This document shows positions 12,006 through 22,598 of a DNA stretch of 64,000 nt, in pieces (within the stretch, counting starts at the first letter, position 1; every line of letters starts with the position of its first letter). The DNA comes from Paracentrotus lividus (lineage: Eukaryota > Echinodermata > Echinoidea > Camarodonta > Echinidae), in assembly GCA_940671915.1 (NCBI GenBank), contig CALNVZ010003429.1:29304491-29368490 (forward strand), in the 5' to 3' direction. A model generated the notes under the pieces. The model saw nothing but the letters and a program-made list of their open reading frames with translations, had not been told where the DNA came from and did no database searches. Position numbers and translations under genes: made by a program.

Positions 12006-12420
12006 GTTGATTGTGTTCCGATTTGTCAACTGTGTACTCATATCGTGCATACAATAATGTCATTATTTCCACTTTGAGACTAGACAAGGAGAAACAAACA
12101 AAAAGATAATCTTGTTTTCTGCGTTTGTCCATGGCCTTTAATAAGACGAATCTTTTGCATGTTAACTTTTGATTGGTCAACACAATTTCAAATTTTTTGG
12201 AACTTTCATATCAGCACATATCAATACATTATATACACGTAAATAATAACATGAATATTGATGCAACTAATGTTTCATTACTTTTACGTAAGCATATACA
12301 AATAAATGTAAATATGAATGTTAGTGCAAATGTATATTAAGCTAACGATCTGGAAGGAACCAAAATGGAGCCGGCTGATCTATCTGCAGTTAGACAGCCG
12401 TGAAATAAATAAATAAATGC
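12006..12420. other. Intergenic, no gene seen
   Basis: AT-rich sequence after the truncated foldback. The minus-strand frame 11986-12183 has no recognisable features. Confidence 0.5.
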
Positions 12421-12424
12421 CAGG

Positions 12425-12775
12425 TCAAGCTCGATGTACGAGACTACAGACATGTGTAAAATGCATGTCAACAATCGGATCCCCGCATATCAATCTGGAC
12501 AATAATATACTCTTTATCAAAAATATTGCCAGCCTTCGGGCAAACTAGGCCTGTTCCCCGCATAAATGTACTCGGGCAAACTATAGGCCTGCTCCCCGCT
12601 TGTCTGGCCAATCAATGATACTTGCTTTGATTACAATCTTGCCAGCCTTCGGGCAAACTAGAACCTGTTCCCGCCATAAATGTACTCGGGCAAACTATAG
12701 GCTGTTCCCCGCATGTCTGGCCAATAATATATATACTCTTCATCACAAAATCCAGCATTCGGGAAACCAAAGTGA
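12425..12775. repeat. Two to three tandem copies of about 120-130 bp
   Basis: The words CCAGCCTTCGGGCAAACTAG, CATAAATGTACTCGGGCAAA and CCCCGCATGTCTGGCCAAT recur at about 12530-12610 and 12650-12725, with partial copies at both sides. No coding signal. Confidence 0.75.
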
Positions 12776-12997
12776 CAATGGCAATAAAAAAGCATTCCTC
12801 CGTGAGAGAATATTATATCTCATATCATGGAATAATCATACTCCTATCCTCACAGAATCGCTTGCTCCCCTTTGAAGGAAATAATAACATAAAATATTGG
12901 AATAGGCACACTCATTTGACTAAATGCCGCCACACGAGCTAGTATAGCTTCGCCGCCAAATCGCCCTAGACGCAACTGTACTAGCTTGTGAGTAAAA

Positions 12998-13857
12998 GGG
13001 CCTGTCCACAGAAGGCGATCGCTGTGGCGACAAGCCTACGAACTACCTTTTAGTACCCATCGCGCACCATGCGCAGGTCCAAATCGCCTGTAAGATCGTG
13101 AATTATCGCGTTTGTCGCCAAAAAATACGTAGAAAAATTCTGTTCGCACGATGTTTCTCACAGGTTAAACAATAGCCGGCGTCAGTTTGGTTGACGTCAA
13201 TGACCGTAGCCTGTCTTCTCTTGTCAGCGACAATTTGCTATCGTAGATTTGTCGCCAGATAGAAGCTGTTTTAGCAGAGCAGAACGGGCGGCCAGTTGTA
13301 GGTTGCCGCGCTCCAGCGTACGTTGCACGCATCGCTGAACCTCACGGCCAGTGAAATTTAAGCGCTTACGACCTTTGTCGCCAACTACAATCAACCAAAT
13401 CAGGGATCGGTCTCCCATTGAGATACTGTACAGTCGCCGCTGAATTTTTGAAATTTTTCAAAAAATCACCTACGACCCAAATTATAATGCGCGACTGAGA
13501 GGACTATCACGAACCTAAAGGCGACGGCCCGCCATTAGGTAAAAACACTCGATCGCCTGTGGTCAGTCGCAAGGATCGCCAGCAGTGCGCAAGTTTCATA
13601 TTTTGGTTGATTTTAAGCTGCGACAAAAGAAGTCGAGCCGCGAACATGCGGCGAAGGTCGTGGCTATTGTATTATCGGGATACCAGCTATTGTTAGCCTA
13701 TTGTTTGCGTGGAGCAAGTCGTTGTCGTAGCTATCGGTAGACAGAGTCGTAGATACGTATATTGATCTTCGGTCACCTACGATTCCTGACACGATTCTGG
13801 CAGGTTCTAACAGGTTTAGGTTGTCGCCACAACGATCGGCCTCTGTGGGACAGGCCT
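12998..13857. mobile_element. GGGCCTGTCCCAC-ended MITE, single copy
   Basis: The left end GGGCCTGTCC-ACAGAAGGCGA and the right end (GATCGGCCTCTGTGGGACAG then GCC) are inverted. The interior matches the 27159-27995 element at length (GCCAGTTGTAGG, TCCAGCGTACGTTGCACGCA, CACTCGATCGCC). It is about 860 bp. Flanks do not show a clean TTAA here, so the duplication has decayed. The frame at 13224-13418 is element sequence. Confidence 0.8.
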
Positions 13858-14214
13858 AAGCCAACACTTTGTACAATAATTTAGTTAATCTTGCACTGAA
13901 TAACGATACTTCGCACGTACAAATCCTTTGGTTAGCAAGAAGATTATGCCCTTTCTTGGTTATAGGCTTTTTTAATACAGAAATGGTCGGATTTGTTTTC
14001 CCTGGAGTCTATCGAAGCATTAAAGCGACCTAATACAGACAAAACTTCCATTCAACAACGAAGATATCCGAAGTAAACGCTAAAATATAGCCCATTCATC
14101 ATAATAATAAATGATAATAGACCTATAATAATGGTGGCTTCTTGCAAAGCGTTCAAGTGGCGTCATGTGTGATGCTCGATTATGGCACCATTACCTAAAT
14201 AAGAAATATATATG

Positions 14215-14640
14215 GGCAATTCCACGGTTAGTCGGCATTACACTTTTAGGTGGCCCAATTTTGTAACTTGGTGGTACCAGATTTAGAAGAATGAGTCTTT
14301 CTTTAAAGTTTATACTTTGATTTAAACCTAACAACCATAGCTTAAAAACAACAATATAAGAAATGTTGCAGGCTTTTTCTGGTGAACGTCACAACAGGTT
14401 AAAAATCGGTTAGTCGCATTACACTAAATAGACAAGGAAAAAAAATCCACTTGTTACAAAAAAAAAAATAAAAAATTGCTCAAATCATAATAATTTTGCC
14501 AGTTTTATTTCTTGCACCTCCTAGCCAACATATTGAAGTATCAAGTCAGCTATTTAGATTTGGTAAACAATTCAAAGTATTCTTTAAAGATCGATAAATG
14601 TCGGTTAGTCGCATTACGGTTAGTCGCATTACAGTATTTT
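14215..14640. repeat. Scattered GGTTAGTCGCATTACA motif
   Basis: The word GGTTAGTC(G)GCATTACA occurs at about 14227, 14408, 14600 and 14617, all in the same orientation. No terminal inverted repeats were found; it resembles one end of a motif-array MITE. Confidence 0.6.
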
Positions 14641-16430
14641 TTATGTGACATTTTTGGTTATCTCACCTCCTTATCATGAATTAATTGTCCTTATTGACCT
14701 TTAAATACATAAATATATCCACCCTTCTCCATTTAGTTAAAGTTTTAAGAAAAAATATCTAAAGAATCTTGTGTAATTTGAATTTTAGTGATTTTCTTTT
14801 TTCATGTAGTCCCACACATTGAATTTTAATGGTGGTTCTAGTTATCGAGGATCTGAACGAAATTGTAAAATAATTTTAATTGATTTTGAAAGAGTTTTAT
14901 GAGCCATTAACACCCATGGCATTAGATAAGTGATAGGTCATAGAATAACAATCATATTTATTGAAGTAAAATCACCAACTTTGGATTTTCTTTTACCGGA
15001 GGTGGTAAGGGGTGGGATGGAGGAAAATTTCAATTATCGGTTAGAATGACCATCTCGCACAAAGACCATGGAAGGAATGAAGACTGTCCGCGCTAAATTC
15101 TTTGAGCACGTGGGCTAGCAGGCCTGGCTTGTAGGATGCTTCATAATAATATTGAATTTAATGCAAAGAGGAAGTGTTTAGATTATGACTACCAAAACAT
15201 TATTTGGAAACCTCTATGCATGATCACTCATGTAGCTTTTTGTTATGGAGCCAGCGGGCCAGACATGCCGCCCTCTGAACCCGAAGCAACGCTGTCATTC
15301 ACTCTCCCCTCAAAGTGTAAATAAATCATTTTAGCTCCCTTCACCTCAGCTCAGTTGCTAAAATTTATTATTATCGCGTATGTTTTGTATTGCCTTTGAC
15401 ACGTTTACTTGTATGATGTTTTATCGACGTGTACGCTGTGTTTTGTCTAATAACCTTTGATTTTTCTCGGATAAATATCCTTGCATATATGATAGGAACA
15501 GTATTTGGCTTATTGTAAGAAAAATAATATTCATTTGTAAGCACAAAACTAAAATGTTACTGAGTTAAAGTGTTTCTAGTGAAAGGTGACCTAGTTTGAC
15601 AAAAGTATGTAACCCTAGATCAACCTTCTTTTTTGGTGGGAGGTGTGATGAATATTCATGTTACAAAGAGATGGTAATAAATAATCATGTTGCCAAGGGT
15701 GCCTTGGGTTTAGAGTCGGAATAAAGAGAGACGTGTTCTAAGTTTTCAAGGTAAACATTGTGTTTGTTTCAGTCATTTATGTGTTATATATTATTCATAA
15801 TGACTAGAATACGTAATACTCAAAACAAAAGAAAAAAGAAAAAAGAAAAAAAAAACCTTTACCCCTTAATTATAATCATTTCCCCCTAGTTATCCTTTCA
15901 GCCTTGATGACAAGGTTGTAAATGGTAACACTATTGATGATATTTTATTTTGATTTATGTTTGGCTGATATTTTACAATACAATTTAGGGAAGATAAACA
16001 TTTCCATGGTGTAAAAATGAATAAAATCAATGTTGAACCCCAATCAAAATAAATTTTGACCCCTACCCTAGACAAATGAGTAGAGCCTGGAACCATATAA
16101 CTAGATTTAACTTAAAGAACAATAACAACTCTACACCTCAGACGTGTTTCCTTGGGGTAGGACTGGCGCCTTGGTGGGCCACGTATACAAAAAGGGGCCC
16201 CCAAAATAAGCAAAAACTACGAAAATGGCCATTTCCTGGGGGTGTAAACTTTTTGGAAGATAAATCCCCATGAAGGGTTGAGGGAACGTCCAAAATATAG
16301 CCAGGATCCCGGAAAGTGAAAGCGGGGATCAACAAATTCAAGAAATTAAAGCCTAAGCAACATAACGTCTTTGGGGCCAGAAAAAAATATTCCACCTTTA
16401 TGGCAAACAGTGTATATATATATATATATA
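14641..16430. other. Intergenic, no gene seen
   Basis: AT-rich DNA with a poly-A/G tract at 15825-15855. Frames at 15136, 15890 and 16076 lack domain or splice support. Confidence 0.5.
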
Positions 16431-16436
16431 TATATA

Positions 16437-17429
16437 CAGTGGTGGCCAAAATTATTAGAACACCAAGCATATTTAAATGATTTTAATAATTTTCATTCAG
16501 ATGACCATTTAAATACATATAAAATGATTGGAATGTCTCCGAATATCATCATAATGCTTTAAAAACTAAATAACAAAGCCATGTGTTGGGAACTCGCCCC
16601 CAAGTCGCCCTTTTTTATGTGACACCACCTATTGAAAAAATTAAAAAATTTGCCCCTTTCAGGATCAAAGTGTCATAACATCAAACATTTTAAGCCTCTC
16701 CCTACAAAAGAATATATATTTTGAAAGGAAATTTCCTGAGGATGTCAAAAATGGTATTTATAACAACACAGGGTGAAGTAGTTACATCTTATGTGGGGAT
16801 TTTTAAATTATGTTTGAAGGGCCCCAAATTTTTAATTCAGTGCCCCTATTTAAGTCCATTGTTCCAATGACCCTTAATATTTCAACATGTTTAATTGGCT
16901 CATAAACTTTCCTTCTAAAAATATACATTTACAAGGAGTTTCCTCATTAAATTGAAAAAATAGTCTTAACCTTTAATGGGCATGGTAAATTTGGTCATCT
17001 CACCACCGAGGGTGGGGGCGAATCCACCCTCCCCATTCGACCAAATTTGCTGAAACTTAGAATGTATTTGAGGTATATACAGATTAATAAGCCTGCTAAG
17101 TTTCATACTTCTACCTCAAATAATTTTTGAGCAATCGGCATATGTAAATGGCATTTTACTTTTTTTGCATTTGGACTACAAGTTTAATACACAAGTCTAT
17201 GGGGAAACCAAAAGCGCATAGCGCAACTATTTTTAATGCTGCGCATTACCAGATTGTCGAAACTATATAAATTTGGTATCAACGTATACGTAAGACCCTA
17301 TGCTAAAAAGTCATGAACGCTCATGGCACACAGAAGATATCTTTAACCTGATTTCAGCAAATGAATTAGGGCATTGAAATTCCCATAGACTTTGTGTAGG
17401 TTCAGGTGTTCTAATAATTTTGGCCACCA

Positions 17430-17432
<3 letters not shown>
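16437..17432. mobile_element. Tc1/mariner-like MITE, CAGTGGTGGCCAAAATTATT family, full copy
   Basis: The ends CAGTGGTGGCCAAAATTATT (then AGAACACC) and its exact inverse are bounded by TA within TA-dinucleotide tracts on both sides. At 996 bp with no transposase frame it is non-autonomous. A second full-length copy lies at 55232-56185 and a fragment at 22290-22597. The terminal sequence is of the Tc1/mariner kind by family knowledge. Confidence 0.9.

Positions 17433-17520
<88 letters not shown>
17433..17520. repeat. TA dinucleotide repeat
   Basis: About 40 TA units directly beside the MITE; another TA tract sits at 16412-16436. Confidence 0.95.
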
Positions 17521-17521
<1 letters not shown>

Positions 17522-17619
17522 TATAAACAACACAGAAGTGAAGATCAACATCATGCTTATTTCCAACGAAGATTTTATTTTATTTTATTTTATTTATTTA
17601 TTTATATATAGTTATATAT

Positions 17620-17740
17620 GTGTGTGTTATGAATAAAAAGTCTAAGACAAGCTTAGACGTTGCTGGACTTTGAATCTCTAATCAAGCTTTCGGCTTATTT
17701 GCCTTCATCAGGATTTCTGAAGAGAAGATCGTAACAAACA
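17620..17740 (-). ncRNA. Possible decayed hammerhead-ribozyme motif (Penelope-like)
   Basis: On the minus strand the core CTGATGA (17711-17705) is followed by one A, a 3-bp helix GGC/GCC closing the loop AAATAA, then GAAA (17691-17688). A candidate stem III pairs AAGCTT (17689-17684) with AAGCTT (17654-17649). The single extra A before helix II and weak stem I are departures from an ideal hammerhead: only the first base pair of stem I can form. Such motifs in animal genomes are typical of Penelope-like retroelements. No reverse transcriptase is adjacent. Confidence 0.35.
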
Positions 17741-17799
17741 AGAACAAAAACCATAATAAATAAAAGTAAATCATACAAACAAAATCAGGCGCCTGCCAT

Positions 17800-18165
17800 G
17801 CTTCGTACTTTTAAAAGTAAATTGTGCAATAGATTACAATGGATGTACAAATACATAAATTTGTTCATGCGTATTCTAAATTCATTATACTCATGTAAAC
17901 AAAACTTACTATTGATATGTTTTTTTTTCGGTTTCTTGTTTATAGAGTCTATGAATAAGACTAAGAAGCCGGAGAGCACTGGACAAAAATATTTAATTTG
18001 TTTTTGGTTTTAAATTAATACTTTGAAACATAGGATGGTGATTTCTGAAAAGGGGTGAAGGTAAAACAACACAAAAAGACCAAAAAAAAAAAAAAAAAAA
18101 AAAAACGGAGATGATGATATTCATTGAACAAAGTAATGATATTTCATTATATTTTATTTCATTAT
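17800..18165. repeat. Dispersed repeat, copy 1 (partner at 24462-24790)
   Basis: Shares with 24462-24790 the stretches TATTGATATGTTTT, CGGTTTCTTGTTTATA, AAACATAGGATGGT, a poly-A run and GGAGATGATGATATTCATT. Both lack an open frame. The downstream edge ends near the tandem duplication at 18167. Confidence 0.75.
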
Positions 18166-18166
18166 A

Positions 18167-19125
18167 GTAAATAGTGGTAGAAAAATACGCGTTAGGATTG
18201 GATAGATCAGTACCACGTGACCTACCTTAAATTTGTTATATTTTACATATGCACAATATAACTTTCGGTTTTTGGACGGGAAAGCCCGTGTTAAATGAAT
18301 GGTGAGTATTTCGATTATATCGATTGCCATGTGCGTTTGCCTCATTGCAAGCGCGTAATAACAGTAAAATGGTGCGCACAGCTGTTTATAACAATGAATA
18401 CGCGGAGCAACAATCTATGTTATAATAGCTTAATTAGCCCCAACATTTTGGCAAATATAAAACCAAATTAGATTTAGTCAAAGATCTCGGGGTCTATTTA
18501 CTATAATAAATACTGAACAAATTTGCTCTCGGGATAATTTAGTATTTGTCGTACTTATCATCCAGTATATTGCGCGATAGATTGTACACTATTAATATAA
18601 TAGTAAATAGTGGTAGAAAAATACGCGTTGCGATTGGCTAGGTCAGTACCACGTGACTTTCCTTCAATTAGTTATATTGTACATATGTACAATATAACTT
18701 TCGGTTTTTGGAGGGTAAAGCCCGTGTTAAATGAATGGTGAGAGTATCGATTCTATCGATAGCCTTGTTGCGCTAGCGCGTAATAACAGTGAAATGAAGC
18801 GCACAAAAATGAATTACGATGGGTACTCGGAGCAACAATATTCGTCACAATAGCTTAATTACCACCCCCACCCCCCCCAAAAAAAAAAAAAGAAAAGAAA
18901 AGAAAAAAAAAGGCAAACATAAAATCAGATTAGGCAAGGTCAAAGATCTAGTGGTCTATTTACTATAATAAATAGTAAACGCTCCATCTTGCAACATTAC
19001 TGGAACAAATTCAAATACTAAATTATCCCTCGTGCAGATCTATTTCACCTCGGCCTGCGGCCTCGGAGAAACAAATCTACACTCGGGATAATTTAGTATT
19101 TGTCGTACTTATAATCCAGTTTAAA
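18167..19125. repeat. Tandem duplication of about 432 bp
   Basis: Unit A begins at 18167 and unit B at 18600 with TAGTAAATAGTGGTAGAAAA; both carry CAGTACCACGTGAC, CAATATAACTTTCGGTTTTT, GTGTTAAATGAATGGTGAG and GGATAATTTAGTATTTGTCG. A related GTTGGTGAAAACGCGTCACG stretch follows at 19153, just before the Crypton remnant, so the unit may belong to its upstream region. Confidence 0.75.
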
Positions 19126-19383
19126 AAATGGCTCTGTAATTTCACGCATTGTGGTTGGTGAAAACGCGTCACGTGTGCATGCTGTATTTTCGATGCAAAG
19201 CGCACCAGTGTGCATTTTGCTGCACAAAAAAAAAAAAAAAAAAAGTGATAACACACACCTGGTGCGAAACGACTGGCCCGGGAGATTTAAAAATGTGTTG
19301 CAAAATGAAGCCGCGGTACATTTATGCGATAAATCTGAACTCGCGAAAATGGCAAATTCTAGTAATTTGTCATTTCACGTCAA

Positions 19384-20560
19384 ATGGATCAAATGGATAG
19401 TGGAAACACCAAGAGCAGCTTAAAATTTGCAACAGACACATTACAGGGATTTGCTGATTATGAAAACACAAATTTGGAGAGCCTTACCAATCCGTTTGAT
19501 CTTGATGCTTTCTTAACCAAATTCTTTGCCGGTTTCGAAAAAGAAGATGGAACAAATTACAAATTACAAATTAAAGGGGACTATGCAGACTCTGAGATAT
19601 GGTGTCCAGCGACACTATAATGGATCTCACGATATCAATGACAAGGTTCAGTTCCAACAAAGCAACAGGATGCTCAAAGCGATTCTTGTCAGCTTGAAGA
19701 AGGAGGGGAAAGGGAACTGTTGAACACAAGCCAACCATCACACATTCAGATATGGACCTCATCAGGAAGTCTGACGAACTAGACATCAGCACACCGATTG
19801 GCCTGCAAAATAGAGTGTTTGTAGATGTTATGACCTTCTATTGTAATCGTGGAAGAGAGAACATTCGTGAAATGAAACTAAGTGATTTCATAACAGACGA
19901 CAGAGAACGACATGGACAGTGGCAGGCGGTACATCAAGAGAGACACTCTCACAAAGAACAACCGTGAGAACCAGGACGAACAAGCCAACAGTGGTAGAAT
20001 GTATGAGATCCCGGACAGTGACTCGTGTCCTTTGAAAGCATTCTATTCGTACATCAGTAAGCTGAACCCCAAGTGTCCTTGGCTCTGGCAAAGACCGAAA
20101 GCTAATGCACCGAAGCAGGATTGGCCATGGTACGATAACAGTCCGCAGGGCATGCTGGGTGTAAATAAGATCGCTGACAAACTCAAAACAATCTCTCGCA
20201 AAAGCTGGCTGTAGCCGAATATACACGAACCACTGTCTACGAGCCACTACAATTACAGCCCCGGATAGTGCTGGCATCAGCTCTAGAGATATCATGGCCG
20301 TCAGTGGCCATAAGCCCGAGAGCTCCCTAAAACATTATGCGAGAACAGGGGCCGCAATGAAACGGTCGATATCTGACGTTTTGGTCCAAGCCCTGTACCA
20401 GGAAGATCGCACACAGCTTTGTATCCGGCAACAAAATAGGCCTGGCCCTAGTAGTAGCACAGCGACTAGGTCTAACATTACCAGTAGCACCATCACCTGT
20501 AGCCAGGAAACTATCGAATATGGAGCAGGATCTGACTGTCAATCATTGGTGATATGATGG
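19384..20560 (+). pseudogene. Degenerate Crypton-type tyrosine recombinase (DUF3504 / KIAA1958-like)
   Basis: Five frame segments together give a DUF3504-type tyrosine recombinase. The N-terminal core-binding part (FATDTLQGFAD, DLDAFLTKFF, then RYGVQRHYN and MLKAILVSL) is followed by the catalytic domain: GLQNRVFVDVMTFYCNRGRE with the first arginine-containing motif, CPLKAFYSYISKL, then NHCLRATTIT (the H-x-x-R motif) and GHKPESSLKHYAR with the terminal His and the nucleophile Tyr. Frames change near 19575, 19715, 19920 and 20210, and a stop breaks the segment at 20213, so no full protein can be made. Such recombinases are Crypton transposases or host genes derived from them; the decay argues for a dead transposon. 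Its ends were not identified. Confidence 0.85.
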
Positions 20561-20799
20561 GGAGACCATAGTTCGCGCAAATTAAAAACAATTATAGAAA
20601 ATGCGATATTGAATCAACAATTTTTCATATCTTAAACAAAATCAACGAAAACTATGAATACCAAATAAACGGCAATATTCTAAACTCCGAATCGCCGGAA
20701 GAAGAAGTGAACTAGGTCAAAGGGTTTCGACGATATCACGATTTCAAAATTCTATGTCGATCGAACGATCGCGCATTCTGCTGAAAAAGTCAACAAAAC

Positions 20800-21195
20800 A
20801 GTGTGACCTTAATTCCCGCAGGAGCGTTTGACAAAGATTTTTTCAAGATATTCCATTAGTCTCAGGAAAGATCATTACGGTAAATGTAACTCAAAATGTC
20901 ATAGAATTAGATGATATTAACACCATCTTACAATTCTGATGATATCAAATCGGAAAATGATGATTTCCAGACCCTTATCGGGACGGCCGTATTTTTCGGA
21001 ACGGACACGCAATTGTCCGATGTTTGGTCAATAATCTAACAATTCAATACACCGTACCGTGACGACAGATTGATTCCTAAGCAATTTGGGATCCCTCTTT
21101 CTGATGGTGCTATCAGATTTTCAAAATATTAATTACTTGTTGAGATATATGGCGTGCGTGAATTAAGGTCACGCGCGAATTATGGTCACACAACT
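20800..21195. repeat. Inverted GTGACCTTAATTC words
   Basis: GTGTGACCTTAATTCCCGC at 20800 is mirrored by GTGAATTAAGGTCACGCGCG and GAATTATGGTCACACA at 21158-21195. This is probably a small foldback element; exact borders are unclear. Confidence 0.55.
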
Positions 21196-21397
21196 ATACA
21201 GTCACAGTCTCGCTCACAGATAACACAGGCTCCACCACGTCCTGCTCAGCCTCAGGCTCAGGCTCCTCAGTTCCATTTCCATAACAGAAACGTCAACATT
21301 TATAACTAGATCTAGACTAGATATATTTCCATATCTAGAGTCTAGTAGACAGAGACTACTTTGTGAATATTCGACTTTGAGTTCTTGAGTTTCAAAA

Positions 21398-21431
<34 letters not shown>

Positions 21432-22289
21432 TATACATAAATATAAATATGTGTTCCTTGGAATTGCGTTCCTTTGAACTGACTGATGGATGGAATAATA
21501 TCCGGGAATACGAGTCAAACTTCTAAATTCGGCGTGAATGGATTTTTTTTTTTTCATTGTTGGCTGATGGAATAAACCCTGACTGCATGATGGATGGCCA
21601 TGAATTTGATGCATGATTGTGGAATATATAATCGGATTTATCCCTTGCTTTGGAATTTTTGGTAAGTAGAGTCAAGAACCTTTACTAAGGCATTAGGCTT
21701 AGATCTAGACCTACATAGTCAAGAGCTAGCAAAATATCGCAATTTTATAAAAGCGTTCAAACACTTCCCTGTATTGTGCGATTAAACGTAAATGCAGTGA
21801 TCGCTCGATGCTTCGGATGAAGCTCGCTGCACACTCGCCTGCGGCTCGTTGCAGCGCGACCCCTATCCACAGTTATCTCGCTGTGCACTGCCGCGACGTC
21901 TCCTGATTATGCAGGAAGTCGCGAGAAAAATCAAACAAATGTCAAACATGTCCAATCTTTTAGTAGACTTCTTTAATACGCGAGAAAATAGATTTCACAC
22001 AACAAATGTTGAGCTCAGAAGGAGGTAAGATATATTTCGAAAGAAAATGGGGAAAATCTGAAAATTTGTGTACAAAATAAATGGAGAGTTGTCCATGAGA
22101 TCGGCCATTTTGAAGCCGATGGTGCCAATTTGAGGATCCCCATTGAAGGAACAACTAGACTTTTCAAACTTCCATAACTCTCTTATTTTATAACCGATTT
22201 TGATGAAACTTTTTTTAGATTGCTCCTCTCATTTTCCTCTTTCCTGTAAGGTTGATTCTCTCCTTGGGTTGGATTTCCCTTTAAATGAA
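21196..22289. other. Intergenic with partial repeats
   Basis: Contains a poly-A plus TA tract at 21392-21436. At 22163-22285 is a fragment like the right end of the 43557-44115 foldback (AACTCTCTTATTTTATAACC, CGATTTTGATGAAAC, GGATTTCCCTTTAA). No gene seen. Confidence 0.55.
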
Positions 22290-22597
22290 AAAAAAATAGA
22301 CTTAACCTTCAATGGGCATAGTTATTTTGGTCATCTCACCACCAAGGGTGGGGGCGAATCCACCCTCCCCATTTGACCAAATTTTCTGAAACTTAGCATG
22401 TATTTGAGATATATGGCAATAACTAAGCCTGCTAAGTTTCATACTTTTACCTCAAATACTTTATGAGCAATCGGCATATGTAATTGGCATTTTATTTTTT
22501 GGCATTTAGACTACATGTTTGATACACAAGTCTTTTGGAAAACCAAAAGCGCATAGCGCAATTGTTTTAAAGCTGCGCATTTCCAGATGGTCGAAAC
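22290..22597. mobile_element. Fragment of the CAGTGGTGGCC Tc1-like MITE
   Basis: Matches 16955-17270 of the full copy (GACTTAACCTTCAATGGGCA, GGTGGGGGCGAATCCACCCT, AAAAGCGCATAGCGCAA). It ends at GTCGAAAC-TA, exactly where the foldback copy below starts, so that element probably inserted at this TA. Confidence 0.8.
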
Positions 22598-22598
22598 T

